NCBI RefSeq assembly: GCF_963583255.1
Contig: NC_084806.1
Location: 16,534,317 to 16,598,316, forward strand
Direction of reading: 5' to 3'
DNA from: Pyrus communis
Lineage: Eukaryota > Streptophyta > Magnoliopsida > Rosales > Rosaceae
DNA: 64,000 bases
A program made the position numbers and the translations under genes. Of the stretch, positions 39,823 to 51,075 are shown in pieces. The notes beneath the pieces were generated by a model. The model saw only the letters and a program-made list of their open reading frames with translations. It ran no database searches and was not told where the DNA came from. How positions within the stretch are numbered: position 1 is the first letter of the stretch; every line of letters begins with the position of its first letter.

Positions 39823-39960
39823 GGAAGGCCAGGTTTGGGGTTGGGTTTTTTGGCCGGGGAGGTGTTTTTGGGGGCGCCCCGGGGGGGGGGGGGGGGTGGT
39901 TTGGGTCGGGTCGGGGGGGGGGGGTGGGTGGTTTGGGTCGGGTCGGGGTTAGGTTGGGGA
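39823..39960 (+). repeat. G-rich tract with tandem GGGTCGG blocks (G-quadruplex-prone)
   Basis: Two runs of more than ten G alternate with two copies of a block reading TGGTTTGGGTCGGGTCGGGG (39897 and 39929), then GGGGTTAGGTTGGGG. Many separate G-triplets on one strand can form intramolecular G-quadruplexes. Such tracts are also prone to sequencing and assembly error. Confidence 0.8.
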
Positions 39961-40171
39961 CTTGGGGACTTGCATGCATTGCGTAGACTTGAATGCTAGC
40001 AACTTTTCATTTTTATTTTTTTTAGATTTTTTATATTACAATATTAGACGGGGTTCGAACCGTGTATTTTCTAGTTAATCCTTTTATCAGCTTTACTGAA
40101 ATTTAACTATATCTGAAGCCAGTTAATTATCATCATACAATTACAAAAAATATAGACAAGCTATAATTTTA

Positions 40172-40330
40172 GAGAACTTTAATGAAAAGCTTCCGATATT
40201 GTTCATTTTAACGAAAAACCATATTTTTACACTAAAAAATCAATCTTGGTACTATTCATTTTACCCTTTATTTTGTCCTTATAGTTAAAACTCAAAGTTT
40301 TCAAGTTATTTTCATTAGTTTTCCTATATT
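40172..40330 (+). mobile_element. MITE-like repeat, family 'AACTTTAACGAAAA', copy 1
   Basis: Shares its whole length with 41079-41212: an ACTTTAA-GAAAA start, ACACTAAAAAATCAATC in the middle and CATTAGTTTTCCTATA at the end. A third, inverted copy lies at 52690-52812. No coding capacity. Confidence 0.6.
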
Positions 40331-40362
40331 TTAAGTTAACCTCTAAAATTTTGACAATGTGT

Positions 40363-40555
40363 CACTAAGTACTACGGTCTAGTGGCTCTCTTCACTTGTA
40401 GGTTAGAGGTTTTAAGTTCGATTCTCGCTAAAGTTGAATTTGAACCACATTATTGTTAGTCCTTTATGAAGCTTAACCCACTCGTCTACCCCTTTAATGT
40501 AAATATTTAACCCACTCGTCTACCCCTTTAATGTAAATAATACCGTTTATAAAAA
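40363..40555 (+). mobile_element. SINE-like copy with a 33-bp internal tandem duplication
   Basis: Fifth member of the SINE-like family, with a clear box B (AAGTTCGATTCTCGC) and an A-rich end. The segment TTAACCCACTCGTCTACCCC is duplicated in tandem (33-bp period, about 40476-40541). Confidence 0.65.
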
Positions 40556-41078
40556 AAATTGACAATATTAATTGAACAACTAAACAATTCTTAATTTAAA
40601 TAGTTAATTTTTTTTAAGTTAACTTTTAAAGTGACAAAAAATAAACAATTTAAATCATTGTACAATATTGCAAGGTAAATAAAATGAAAAATGTTTCGGT
40701 AAGATGGTAGCTGATGGCAGGTGTCCCTAAAATGCTTCAGATAGAGCAACCAACCATCTACCATTGACTAGGCATCTCTCTCCTCTTTTGTCACATCAGT
40801 GGGTTTATGAGTCGTGTTGAAATGATAAGTCAATAGATTTAGTAGTAAATTCTTTAACCTGATGCCTTCATTCTTAAGGTCAGAGTCTAACTACCTACCA
40901 GCTAGTTATAAATTTAAAAAATTTATTTTATAATGTTCGAAGAGGTATAAAGTTTGAATCGTTCATTCTCACTGATTAAAAAAGTTAGCGTTCAATAATA
41001 TTACTAATAAAGAGGTCGTGGTTTAATGTCATTTTACGATCATTTTCGAGGAGAGTGTTGGTTAAAAATAATATATAA

Positions 41079-41212
41079 AAGGGAACTTTAACGAAAAATC
41101 ATATTTATACACTAAAAAATTAATCATTGTACTATTCACTTTATCCTTTATTTTATCCTTATCGTTAAAACTCAAAAATTTTAAATCTTTTTCATTAGTT
41201 TTCCTTATATAA
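41079..41212 (+). mobile_element. MITE-like repeat, family 'AACTTTAACGAAAA', copy 2
   Basis: Second direct copy of the family described at 40172-40330. It ends about 20 bp before the target duplication of the hAT-type element. Confidence 0.6.
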
Positions 41213-41497
41213 AAATCAGCTCTCCTTATTATCGTTGATGCTAGGCCTGGCAATTCCTGACACGATCCGATAACCCGACACGACACGAAATTAACAGGTG
41301 TTTGGGTCGACACGATAACGAATCGGGTTGTTATCGGGTAACCCGATAAGCACCTGTTAAGATAACGGGTTGATTCGGATATACATGTGGGTAACACGAT
41401 ACACGATAAGCAGAATATTATTTTCATAATTTTATAACCCTAAAAAAAATACTGTAATAATTATATATATTAATTTAACAGTTTTATATCCCTAAAA

Positions 41498-41529
<32 letters not shown>

Positions 41530-42065
41530 TAAATTTACCATAATAATTATACCCCCAAAATATTAACTATCTATAATTATATATATATATATATTAAATT
41601 TTGAATTAAATTTTATAAAAAACTATAATAATTATTAATTAATATGCGTTCATTGATTTGATTCCATAATTGATAATTTCATTCCATTCCCTACAGTGCC
41701 GCCATTTTTGAAGAAAAAGGGAGGGAAAATGAAAGTGATAAGAAAAGTTGAAAAGGAAACAAAAAAGAGAGGGAATTAGGGAAAGATGGGTAGGCATCGT
41801 CGGCTGTCAGAGAGAAAAGTCAAAATTATAAGAAAAGTTGAAAAGGAAACAAAAAAGAGAGGGAAAAATGAAAATTAATAGAAGTGGTGAGATTTTTTTT
41901 TTTTTTTTTTTTTTTTTTAAGTTATTAACTTTTTATCACATATATGACATATCTCACTATTTTTATAATGATTCACGTGATGTACTACTCCATATACCAA
42001 TCAATTATATGTACAAAATAAATAGATTTAAATCTACTTAATAAATATATATATATATACACACA

Positions 42066-45013
42066 CACACCATTGAACTTGATGGGATACGAATTCTCCG
42101 AAACTAATTTCAACGATCCCAACCGTCAAACTTGTTTGTATATGCTTCGTGATCACATCAGCAAAAAATTGCAAAAAACAAACATTCAGATATCAAGTAA
42201 CGGGACAAAGCTTTTCGACGGTTATAAACGAAAAATCATGATTTGACAGTTATTTTAACTTTGATTTTGATGATTTTTTACAGCTACACTCATTGACCCT
42301 ATATGAATACAATGAATGAATTTGATATTCAATTTAAAATATTTACACAAGTGGATACCACAAAATCTTATGTTATACTTGATGAAAGTATAAATAAACT
42401 CTAAGTGTTAGTCAATCTATTGTTTTTATGGGATACGAATTCTCCGAAACTAATTTCAACGATCCCAACCGTCAAACTTGTTTGTATATGCTTTGAGATC
42501 ACATCAGCAAAAAATCACAAAAAACAAACATTCAGAGATCAAGTAACGGGACAAAGCTTTTCGACGGTTATAAACGAAAAATCACGATTTAACGGTTATT
42601 TTAACTCCGATTTTGACGATTTTTTACAGCTACACTCCTTGACCCTATATGAATACAATGAATAAATTCGATCTTCAATTTAAAATATTTACACAAGTGA
42701 ATAGCACAAAATCTTATGTTATACTTAAAGAAAGTATAAATAAACTCTTAAGTGTTAGTCAATCTATCGTTTTGATGGGATACGAATTATCCGAAACTAA
42801 TTTCAACGATCCCAACCGTCAAACTTGTTTGTATATGCTTCAAGATCACATCAGCAAAAAATCACAAAAAACAAACATTCAGAGATCAAGTAACAAGATA
42901 AAGCTTTTCAACGGTTATAAACAAAAAATCACGATTTAACGGTTATTTTAACTCCGATTTTGGTGATTTTTTTACAACTACACTCATTGACCATATATGA
43001 ATACAATGAATGAATTTGATCTTCAATTTAAAATATTTACACTAGTGGGTACCACAAAATCTTATATTATACTTAATGAAAGTATAAATAAACTTCAAGT
43101 GTTAGTCAATCTATCGTTTTCATGGGATACAAATTCTTCGAAACTAATTTCAACCATCATAACTGTTAAACTTGTTTGTATATGCTTCGAGATCACATCA
43201 GCAAAAAATCACAAAAAACAAACATTCAGAGATCAAGTAAAGGGACAAAATTTTTTCACGGTTATAAACGAAAAATCACGATTTAACGGTTATTTTAACT
43301 CCGATTTTGATGATTTTTTACAGCTACAGTCTTTGACCCTATATGAATATAATGAATGAACTCGATCTTCAATTTAAAATATTTACACTAGTGGATACCA
43401 CAAAATCTTATATTATACTTAATGAAAGTATAAATAAAATCTAAGTGTTAGTGAATATATTGTTTTGATAGGATACGCATTCTATGAAACTAGCTTCAAC
43501 GATCCAACCATCAAACATGTTTGTATATGCTTCGAGATCGCATACGTCAAAATTTTCAAAAAACAAACATTCAGAGATCAAGTAACGGGCCAAAAATTTT
43601 CGACGGTTATCAACGAAAAATCATGATTTAACGGTTATTTTAACTCCGATTTTGATGATTTTTTACAACTACACTCCTTGACCCTATATGAATACAAAGA
43701 AAGAATTCAATCTTCAATTTAAAATATTTACACAAGTGGATACCACAAAATCTTATGTTATGTTTAATAAAGTATAAATAAACTCTAAGAGTTAATGAAT
43801 CTATTGTTTTGATAGGATACACATTCTACAAAACTAGTTTCAACAATCCAACCGTCAAACATGTTTGTATATGCTTCGAGATCGTATACGCCAAAAATTT
43901 CAAAAAACAAACATTCAAAGATCAAGTAACGGGACAAAACTTTTCGACGGTTATTAACGAAAAATCACGATTTAACGATTATTTTAATTCCGATTTTAAT
44001 GATTTTTTACAGCTACACTCATTGACCCTATATGAATATCATGAATGAGCTCGATCTTCAATTTAAAATATTTAAACTAGTGGATACCACAAAATCTTAT
44101 ATTATACTTAATGAAAGTATGAATAAATTTTTAAGTGTTAGTGAATTTATCATTTTAATGGGATACGCATTATACGAAACTAATTTCAACGATCCAACCG
44201 TTAAACATGTTTGTATATACTTCGAGATCACATAAACAAAAAATTGAAAAAAAACAAACATTCAGATATCAAGTAACGGAACAAAAGTTTTCGACGGTTA
44301 TCATTGAAAAATCATGATTTAACGGATATTTTAACTCCGATTTGATGATTTTTTACAGCCACACTCCTTGACTCTATGTGAATACAATGAATGAATTCGA
44401 TCTTCAATTTAAAATATTTACACTAGTGGATACTATAAAATCTTATGTTATACTTAATGAAAGTATAAATAAACTCTTAAGTGTTAGTGAATCTATCATT
44501 TTGATGAGATACGCATTCTACAAAATTAATTTCAACGATCCAACCGTCAAAGTTGTTTGTATATGCTTCAAGATCGTATACGCTAAAAATCGCAAAAAAG
44601 AAACATTCAGAGATCAAGTAAAGAGACAAAACCTTTCGACGGTTATCAATGAAAAATTACGATTTAATGGTTATTTTAACTCCGATTTTGATGATTTTTT
44701 TACAGCTACACTCCTTGACCCTATACAAATACAATGACTAAACTCGATCTTCAATTTAAAATATTTACACTAGTGGATAGCACAAAATCTTATGTTATGC
44801 TTAATGAAAGTATGAATAAATTCGTAAGTGTTAGTGAATCTATTGTTTTGATGGGATACGCATTCTATGAAACTAGTTTCAACGATCCAACCGTCAAACA
44901 TGTTTGTATATATTTTGAGATCACATACGCCAAAAATAGCAAAAACCAAACATTCAGAGATGAATTCGATCTTTAATTTAAAATATTTACACTATTGATA
45001 CCACGAAATCTTA
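42066..45013 (+). repeat. Tandem array of about 346-bp units (eight full plus a partial)
   Basis: The landmark GGGATAC (or its variant) occurs at 42084, 42430, 42777, 43124, 43470, 43814, 44160, 44506 and 44853, giving spacings of 346, 347, 347, 346, 344, 346, 346 and 347 bp. Adjacent units are highly similar. The last unit is shortened by an internal deletion near 44959, where CATTCAGAGAT joins directly to GAATTCGATC. Each unit has open frames of up to about 119 codons, but 346 is not a multiple of three, so the frame shifts from unit to unit. Confidence 0.95.
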
Positions 45014-45347
45014 TGTCATGATGATCGATGAAAATTGAGGATTTTGTAAAAGGAATAACATGCAAGCTCTGAGTTCCATTGGCAAGGTTTAAACTTTTGA
45101 GAAAGGCTTCACAACTTTGATAACAAAAACTTTTTCATTTTGCATATCCTTGCACATTTAGTATTTTGTAATAGATTAGTAGTGTATGGATGTTTGTTTA
45201 TTAGACTCTTATTTTCAAGTGTAGATGTAGTATTTAAACGACAAATGTGTTTTAATATTTTGAAGTAATATTTATGTGGCAATGTGTGGTATGTGCAAAT
45301 TTAAGGAAAAAAACATTTTTCTTAATGGGTCATAGCGGGTCATAATG

Positions 45348-45385
45348 GGTCGGGTCACTTTACCTGTTGGTAAAGTGACCCGACC
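45348..45385. repeat. Perfect 17-bp hairpin in the right end of the hAT-type element
   Basis: GGTCGGGTCACTTTACC, a TGTT loop, then its exact reverse complement. At the other end of the element a 10-bp perfect inverted pair, TTAACAGGTG (41291-41300) and CACCTGTTAA (41351-41360), encloses a nested CGGGTT/AACCCG pair. Confidence 0.9.
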
Positions 45386-45811
45386 TATTAAGGACACGTT
45401 AAGATAACAGATGTGACACGACACGACCCGTTAAGATAACAGGTGTTACACGAAAATGACACGAACACGACAGACACGATCCGTTTGCCAGGCCTAGTTG
45501 ATGCTTATGAAAAATTGTGGTGGTCAGAGCAGGAGGTGCATTGCACAGGCACAAAGGTTACATTCACCAACTTGTGTGGAGCCATTGACATGCCACTCGG
45601 TCAAAATTCATCAAATCAATAGCTAATATTATTAGCCTTGACAGAAAATCTCTTGCCAAATTGTATAATATCCAATGACTGTTTGATTAAACTTATACTT
45701 AAACATCACTTCCATACAAACCAATAAAGCATGTGCATATATAGCAACCAGTTTAGAGAGAGAGGTACCCCGATATTACGGAACACCTTCTACCAACTAA
45801 CCATTACCATA

Positions 45812-46222
45812 TGAGAAGATTGGGAAAATGGTTCTTAAAATTTGGCCTAAATGAAACTTTGGTCATTCAACTTATTATAATGTGGGTGAGTCTTCCCAGC
45901 CTCCAGAATGGGTAGATAACCTTGGTTTGTCACTAGTTGTCCTATTTTTTAAAGAACTTATTATAATGTGGAGTAATGGCCATTTTGACTAACTCCGGTA
46001 GAAATTTCATCCAAAATAAAGATTTTTTTTAACAAACAAACCAAAATAAAGGATTTAGAAAGGAAAAAAAATGGATGAAGGTTCTAACACAGTTAGTCAA
46101 AAGAATTATTGCTCCACATTATAACAAGTTCACGGACCAGTACTCTTAAATTTTTATAGTCCAAGAAATAAAGTTCCAATTAAGCTAAAATTCAAGAGTC
46201 ATTGCTCCAATTATCTCTTAAT
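45812..46222. mobile_element. Fold-back MITE, about 0.4 kb, with long inverted arms
   Basis: The reverse complement of 46070-46222 matches the left arm: GGAACTTTATTTCTTGG, TTGTTATAATGTGGAG and TTTTGACTAACT correspond to AAACTTTGGTCATTC, TTATTATAATGTGGAG (45958) and TTTTGACTAACTCC on the left. The left arm contains an extra segment of about 90 bp bounded by two copies of CTTATTATAATGTGG (45869 and 45958). Target duplications were not resolved. Confidence 0.65.
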
Positions 46223-47940
46223 AGATACATATAGGTTTTATATATATATGGTTCAAGTAATATTTATATGTGTATATATAAAAGGTGCTAACCACTCATT
46301 CACATACCTGAGTTCTGTGGCTCGTTTCCCTTGTGCTAATTGTATCTTTTTGTCTCCCTACACACTCCTAATTAATTATATCCTCTATTTTCGTTTGATT
46401 TATACAATTTAATGATAAAAAAATGTGTAAGAAGACAAGATTGGTATATGTGATTATCATTTCCATGTATAAAAACATAAAAATAAAAATGTCCACAAGC
46501 AAGATGAGGTTGATACCACATATAACAAATCATTCTGGTTCGCCCATTTGTTAAAAGGATGGCTTGTGAACCATCTATTTTTGTTGTTTAATTATGTGTC
46601 AACATTGTAGTTTTGCATTGTCAAATTCAACAAATTTTGTATGCAACTATATGAAAGGGATTTTGTGGCATTTTCCTTCGGTTAGCTTGTTTGTTGTCTT
46701 TGTTTAACAAAGACATTTCGGCTGGATAGTTCCTACTGCTTAACCTTCTGAAACTTTCGATGGCAATGACCTGAACATGTGTTAATAAAACTGTTAAATT
46801 GTGATGGGCAATATGTACATATGCGTTATATTTACCAAAAAAAATAAAAATAAAAATTTGACATATATATAGTTTATAGAAACTAATGATTGTTATGGGT
46901 TTGTAGCTAGATGTTTTCTGCAGAAAACCAAAGTCGGTTTGCTTATGATTTGATCAAATCTCCATCAAAGACAAATTTCAAGATTGCGTGGCCATGATTA
47001 TATTCCCAAACAAATACTTGTTATGTTATGCCCTCAATCAAAGCCTGGTCAATGAAGAAAGAGGAAGAAGTATACATACATACATACATATATATAGTCT
47101 GCACAAAAAGTGGGTTAAATATGGACATGTGCAGATCAATTAATGTTGGTTCTTGAGTTGCATTATTCAGTACTGATTGGACAAAACAATTTTGACTGCT
47201 GGAGGGGGAGTTAAAACCGAAGAAGTCACAAAACCAGTTGTAGCCTAAGTTTATAGGGCCGACTTATCTTATTGGAACCCAACCCTGGAAAAAGAAGGCT
47301 ACAAACCATGTGCTCCTTCACATAGGTTTGAGAGTATCTAATGTAGCATTGTTAACTTCTTGGTCACCACAAGTGGGTGGCTTGGCTTGTCGCCACCTAA
47401 GGTTGGAAAAGAAAAAAAGTAACGTGTAACTCGGTTGGTTAATAACATTCATTCTTTAAACTAGAGATTTTGTATTTGCCCTCCTCCTCCTCTTTCAAAT
47501 TAATATAGCTTGTATAGAAGAAAACAAAAATAAATAGACTAAGAAGCACACACTTCACTAAAGGTTTCAAGACACTTGAAGGTCTACTATAAATTCATTG
47601 ACAAAACGAAGAGTAATTGAACTCCTTATTAGAATGCAAATTTTGATAAACTTATATGGGACATCTGATCCAAAATGGAAAAAGAAAAAAAGAAAAGATA
47701 AACTTATATGGGACAATTGTTCACGTCCGGACAAGGTTGAAGTCGGAAAATACATAAGAACGTGATTGGGTTTGTATAGATTCATATTTAGTTAGGTAGG
47801 TTTCTAAATGCTAATTGAATTAATTAATGCAATGACACAAAACAAGACGGCCAAAACCTTATTATTTGATGAATGACCCTCAAAGGCTCAAACCATCATT
47901 TTCAAATCCCAGTCACATGCTTAGCTCTCAAGGCCAAGAA
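46223..47940. other. Intergenic and distal promoter of the YUCCA gene
   Basis: No gene seen. It contains a short CATA run (47076-47090) and a duplicated phrase GATAAACTTATATGGGACA (47646 and 47698). Confidence 0.4.
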
Positions 47941-47948
47941 CCCTCTCT

Positions 47949-48135
47949 CTCTATTTAAACCTCTCCATCCCTCTCTCCCCTCTCACACATCACTTCCTTC
48001 CAAAACATCTAACATTCCATTCTCTCTCTCTCTCTCTTTCTCCCCCTCCGTTCCCAAAACACCAACTCTCCAATTTTCACACTCTTTCTAATTTTGTGCA
48101 ACAAGTACTCCTGTCTCCCTCACCACATACCCCAA
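47949..48135 (+). promoter_or_regulatory. YUCCA core promoter and CT-rich 5' UTR
   Basis: A TATA-like CTATTTAAACC at 47949-47959 precedes about 175 bp of pyrimidine-rich sequence (CTCTCTCTC at 48021-48040) up to the first ATG. TATA plus a pyrimidine patch is a common plant core promoter. The exact start of transcription is unknown. Confidence 0.55.
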
Positions 48136-50077
48136 ATGGTTCACCAATCATTTGACCAAGATATTGATTTTTTTGCTAGGAAGTGCATTTGGGTGAATGG
48201 TCCTGTAATTGTAGGGGCAGGTCCTTCAGGCCTAGCAGTTGGTGCTGGCCTTAAAGAACAAGGCGTCCCCTTTATTGTACTAGAAAGAGCCGATTGCATT
48301 GCTTCTCTTTGGCAAAAACGCACATATGATCGCCTCAAACTTCACCTCCCCAAGCAATTCTGCCAACTACCCAATTTCCCATTCCCTGAGGACTTCCCAG
48401 AATACCCCACAAAAGACCAGTTCATCAACTACCTAGAGTCCTATGCACAACACTTTGACATAAGCCCAAATTTCAATGAGACTGTCCAGTCTGCCAAGTA
48501 TGATGAAACCTTTGGTCATTGGAGGGTCAAGACGAGTATTTCAACGAGCGACTCAAACCCTTCTTCCTTTGCCGAAGTTGAGTACATCTGCCGGTGGCTC
48601 GTGGTGGCAACTGGAGAGAATTCGGAGAAAGTAGTGCCGGAATTCGAAGGCTTGGAAGAGTTTAAAGGGAATGTCGTACATGCCTGTGACTACAAGTCCG
48701 GCCTCGCTTACCGTGGCAAGCAAGTACTAGTTGTTGGATGCGGAAATTCAGGCATGGAAGTCTCTCTTGATCTTTGCAATCACAATGCAAGTCCTTCAAT
48801 GGTGGTTCGAAGTTCGGTGAGTAATGAAATTTGACAAACCTTTTTCCTTCCACAGTTTGAGTTCGAATTTCATCAATGACTGGTTTTTAATGAAAGTTTA
48901 GTACCTTCGTTTATTTATTAATACAAAGTCAAACTTGAACTTAATGAGTTTCTTATTCCTCTATTTTTGGTAACAGGTTCATGTCTTGCCAAGGGAGATT
49001 TTTGGAAAGTCAACCTTTGAATTGGCAGTTTTGTTGATGAAATGGCTGCCACTCTGGCTTGCTGACAAGATATTGCTGATGCTGGCATGGCTACTTTTTG
49101 GAAATCTTGAAAAATATGGCCTGAAAAGGCCATCTTTAGGTCCTTTGGAGCTCAAAAACATTTCAGGGAAAACTCCAGTGTTGGATACTGGTGCCTTGAA
49201 AAAAGTAAGATCTGGTAAGATCAAGGTGGTTCCTGGAATCTCAAGGTTCTCTCATGACAGAGTTGAACTTGTTGATGGACAAATTCTTGAGATCGATTCT
49301 GTTGTTTTGGCAACTGGGTATCGGAGCAATGTTCCTTCATGGCTCAAGGTTAGGAATTTTTTTATTTTATTCTTGGAATATTTCTATGTTTATGTGTTTG
49401 GAAGCTTCTATTTTCAATTCAAATCCATCAGACGGTTATGGAAGTTATCCCTATTTCCGTACACCCTTTTATTACCACATATTTTTAAAATGGAAAAATA
49501 CAGGTTCACATAGACAATTATGATATTTTTTTTACTTAAATAAATGTTCTTTTAGTATTTGGACGATCAAGAATTGAATAGTCACTCATTTTTTTATTGA
49601 TATTGATGGTAGAGAATAAATGAATGTGTTTTTAACGTTTTAATCTCAACTCTTAAATCAAATTTCCAGGTAGGTGCAAATGATGTTTGATCACCACATA
49701 ACCAAAAGAACTAGACTTATCCGTAATCAGAATCTTGAAAGACTAAATTCCGATTATGAATTACACTTGCGTTTACAAACTGCATGTATGAATGAAATTA
49801 CTAAATGGCTTAAAACTAAATATTCGTTTGGAATGTTTATGTTGTGCAGGAAAATGAATTCTTTTCACGAGAAGGAATTCCTAAGAATGCATTTCCAAAT
49901 GGGTGGAAAGGGAATGCAGGACTATATGCAGTAGGGTTTACAAGGAGAGGACTATCTGGAGCCTCATTGGATGCCATTGGTGTGTCACAGGACATTGCCA
50001 AGAGCTGGAAAGAAGAGACCAAGCAGAAGAGAAAATCTGTTGCAGCTCGCCATAGGAGATGCATTTCACATTTCTAA
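48136..50077 (+). CDS. YUC: YUCCA-type flavin-containing monooxygenase (three exons)
   Basis: Catalyses the NADPH- and O2-dependent conversion of indole-3-pyruvate to indole-3-acetic acid, the last step of the main auxin pathway. Exons 48136-48816, 48977-49348 and 49850-50077 join in phase 0 to 426 residues, the normal family length. Visible motifs: FAD-binding GAGPSG (27-32); FMO signature [11 protein letters not shown] (176-186); NADPH-binding GCGNSG (201-206); LATGY (338-342); conserved C-terminal [16 protein letters not shown]. The N-terminal [18 protein letters not shown] and the sequence around [19 protein letters not shown] place it with Arabidopsis YUC3/5/7/8/9; I cannot resolve further. 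The first in-frame ATG is used. The C-terminus is basic ([16 protein letters not shown]), like AtYUC8. All key motifs are intact, so the gene looks functional. Confidence 0.95.
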
Positions 50078-50514
50078 ATATGGAGGACGCAAAAATGGCA
50101 GAGAAAATGGAATTGTCCTCTTTTTTTCCTTTTTTTTTTTTTTTTTTTTTGGGAAAACAAAAATTTGTTGGTGACTAATCAACCAAAACTGGTATCAGTT
50201 TATGTAGAAAATAATGTAAAATACAGAAGTTAGCCCTCTCCTGTAGAAAAAAAACCCCTAACATATGAAAATAATTGGGCATAAAAGGAAGATGTGGCTT
50301 ATTCTTTATTTCCTGTGGAATATTGTATTCAAATTTAATAATAATCCATTTCTAGTCAAATGAAGAGAATCTCCATCTCTATCACCCTCAATTATTTTTT
50401 TGATATTTTAACGGGAAATGATCTCCGCACTTATATTTTATTCTTTTGTACTCTTTTTTATTTGTTGATTGATTCTTCTTAAATTTATTTTGAAAAAAAT
50501 GGAGGTGTCAAAAT

Positions 50515-51075
50515 CTTTTTGCTACTGTTATCACTCTAGCTTATAGGACTCGAGCTTTAATGCAAAGAACCCAACACACTGCTTTGGTAGGGTAAACATA
50601 CATATGCTTTCTCTATTACTTTACACACAAGGTTTTTTTTGTGCTATTCTAATCACTTTAGCCTATAAGAGTCGAACTATATACAGAAAAGCCACCTAAC
50701 CTAATTCATATGTGCTTTCTTTATTACTTTAAACAAAGGTTTTCTTTTTTTATTCTAATCACTTTAACTTGTAAGACTTGAATTTACATGCGAACAAGTT
50801 GACACATTACCTTGACCAACTAATATAATCCACATCTTTTCTATTTGTTACATACCACACGAAGTTAATTTTGCTATTCTAAGCACGCAAGCCTACAAAA
50901 CTCAAACTTGAAACATACACATTATTCTGATCAACTGATCTAACTCACATTTGCTCGCATTACCCACAATGTTTGTTTTGCTATTCTAAATACTATAGCT
51001 TATAAAACTCAAACTTAAAACAGAAAAGGAAAAAAAAAAGGCACTGCTCTACCTAATCCTCATATTCGTTCTAAA
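50515..51075 (+). repeat. Degenerate tandem repeat downstream of YUCCA, period about 105-130 bp, about five units
   Basis: Units begin with variants of GCTATTCTAATCACTTTAGC (near 50521, 50643, 50750, 50872 and 50980), followed by TATAA-ACTCGAACTT and a later ACACACAA-GTTT element. Divergence between units is high, so the array is old. No coding capacity. Confidence 0.65.

Larger units (their letters stand above)
41242..45496. mobile_element. hAT-type DNA transposon, 4255 bp, non-autonomous, carrying a satellite-like array
   Basis: The flanks 41234-41241 and 45497-45504 are both GTTGATGC, an 8-bp target duplication as made by hAT transposases. The ends are perfect 12-bp inverted repeats (TAGGCCTGGCAA / TTGCCAGGCCTA). 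Both subterminal regions are dense in ACACGA, CCCGATAA and CGGGT motifs in both orientations, as expected for transposase-binding repeats, and contain hairpins. No transposase is visible, so mobility would need a helper in trans. The interior is AT-rich filler (41415-42060), a tandem array of about 346-bp units (42066-45013), and about 310 bp of unique AT-rich sequence. Confidence 0.8.

Noticed and set aside
41062..41427. Minus-strand ORF of 121 aa at the left end of the hAT-type element
   Set aside because: Crosses the TIR boundary and a MITE-like repeat; no domain recognised.
48094..48135. Upstream extension of the YUCCA reading frame from a TTG
   Set aside because: No ATG in this extension; the first ATG at 48136 gives the normal family N-terminus.
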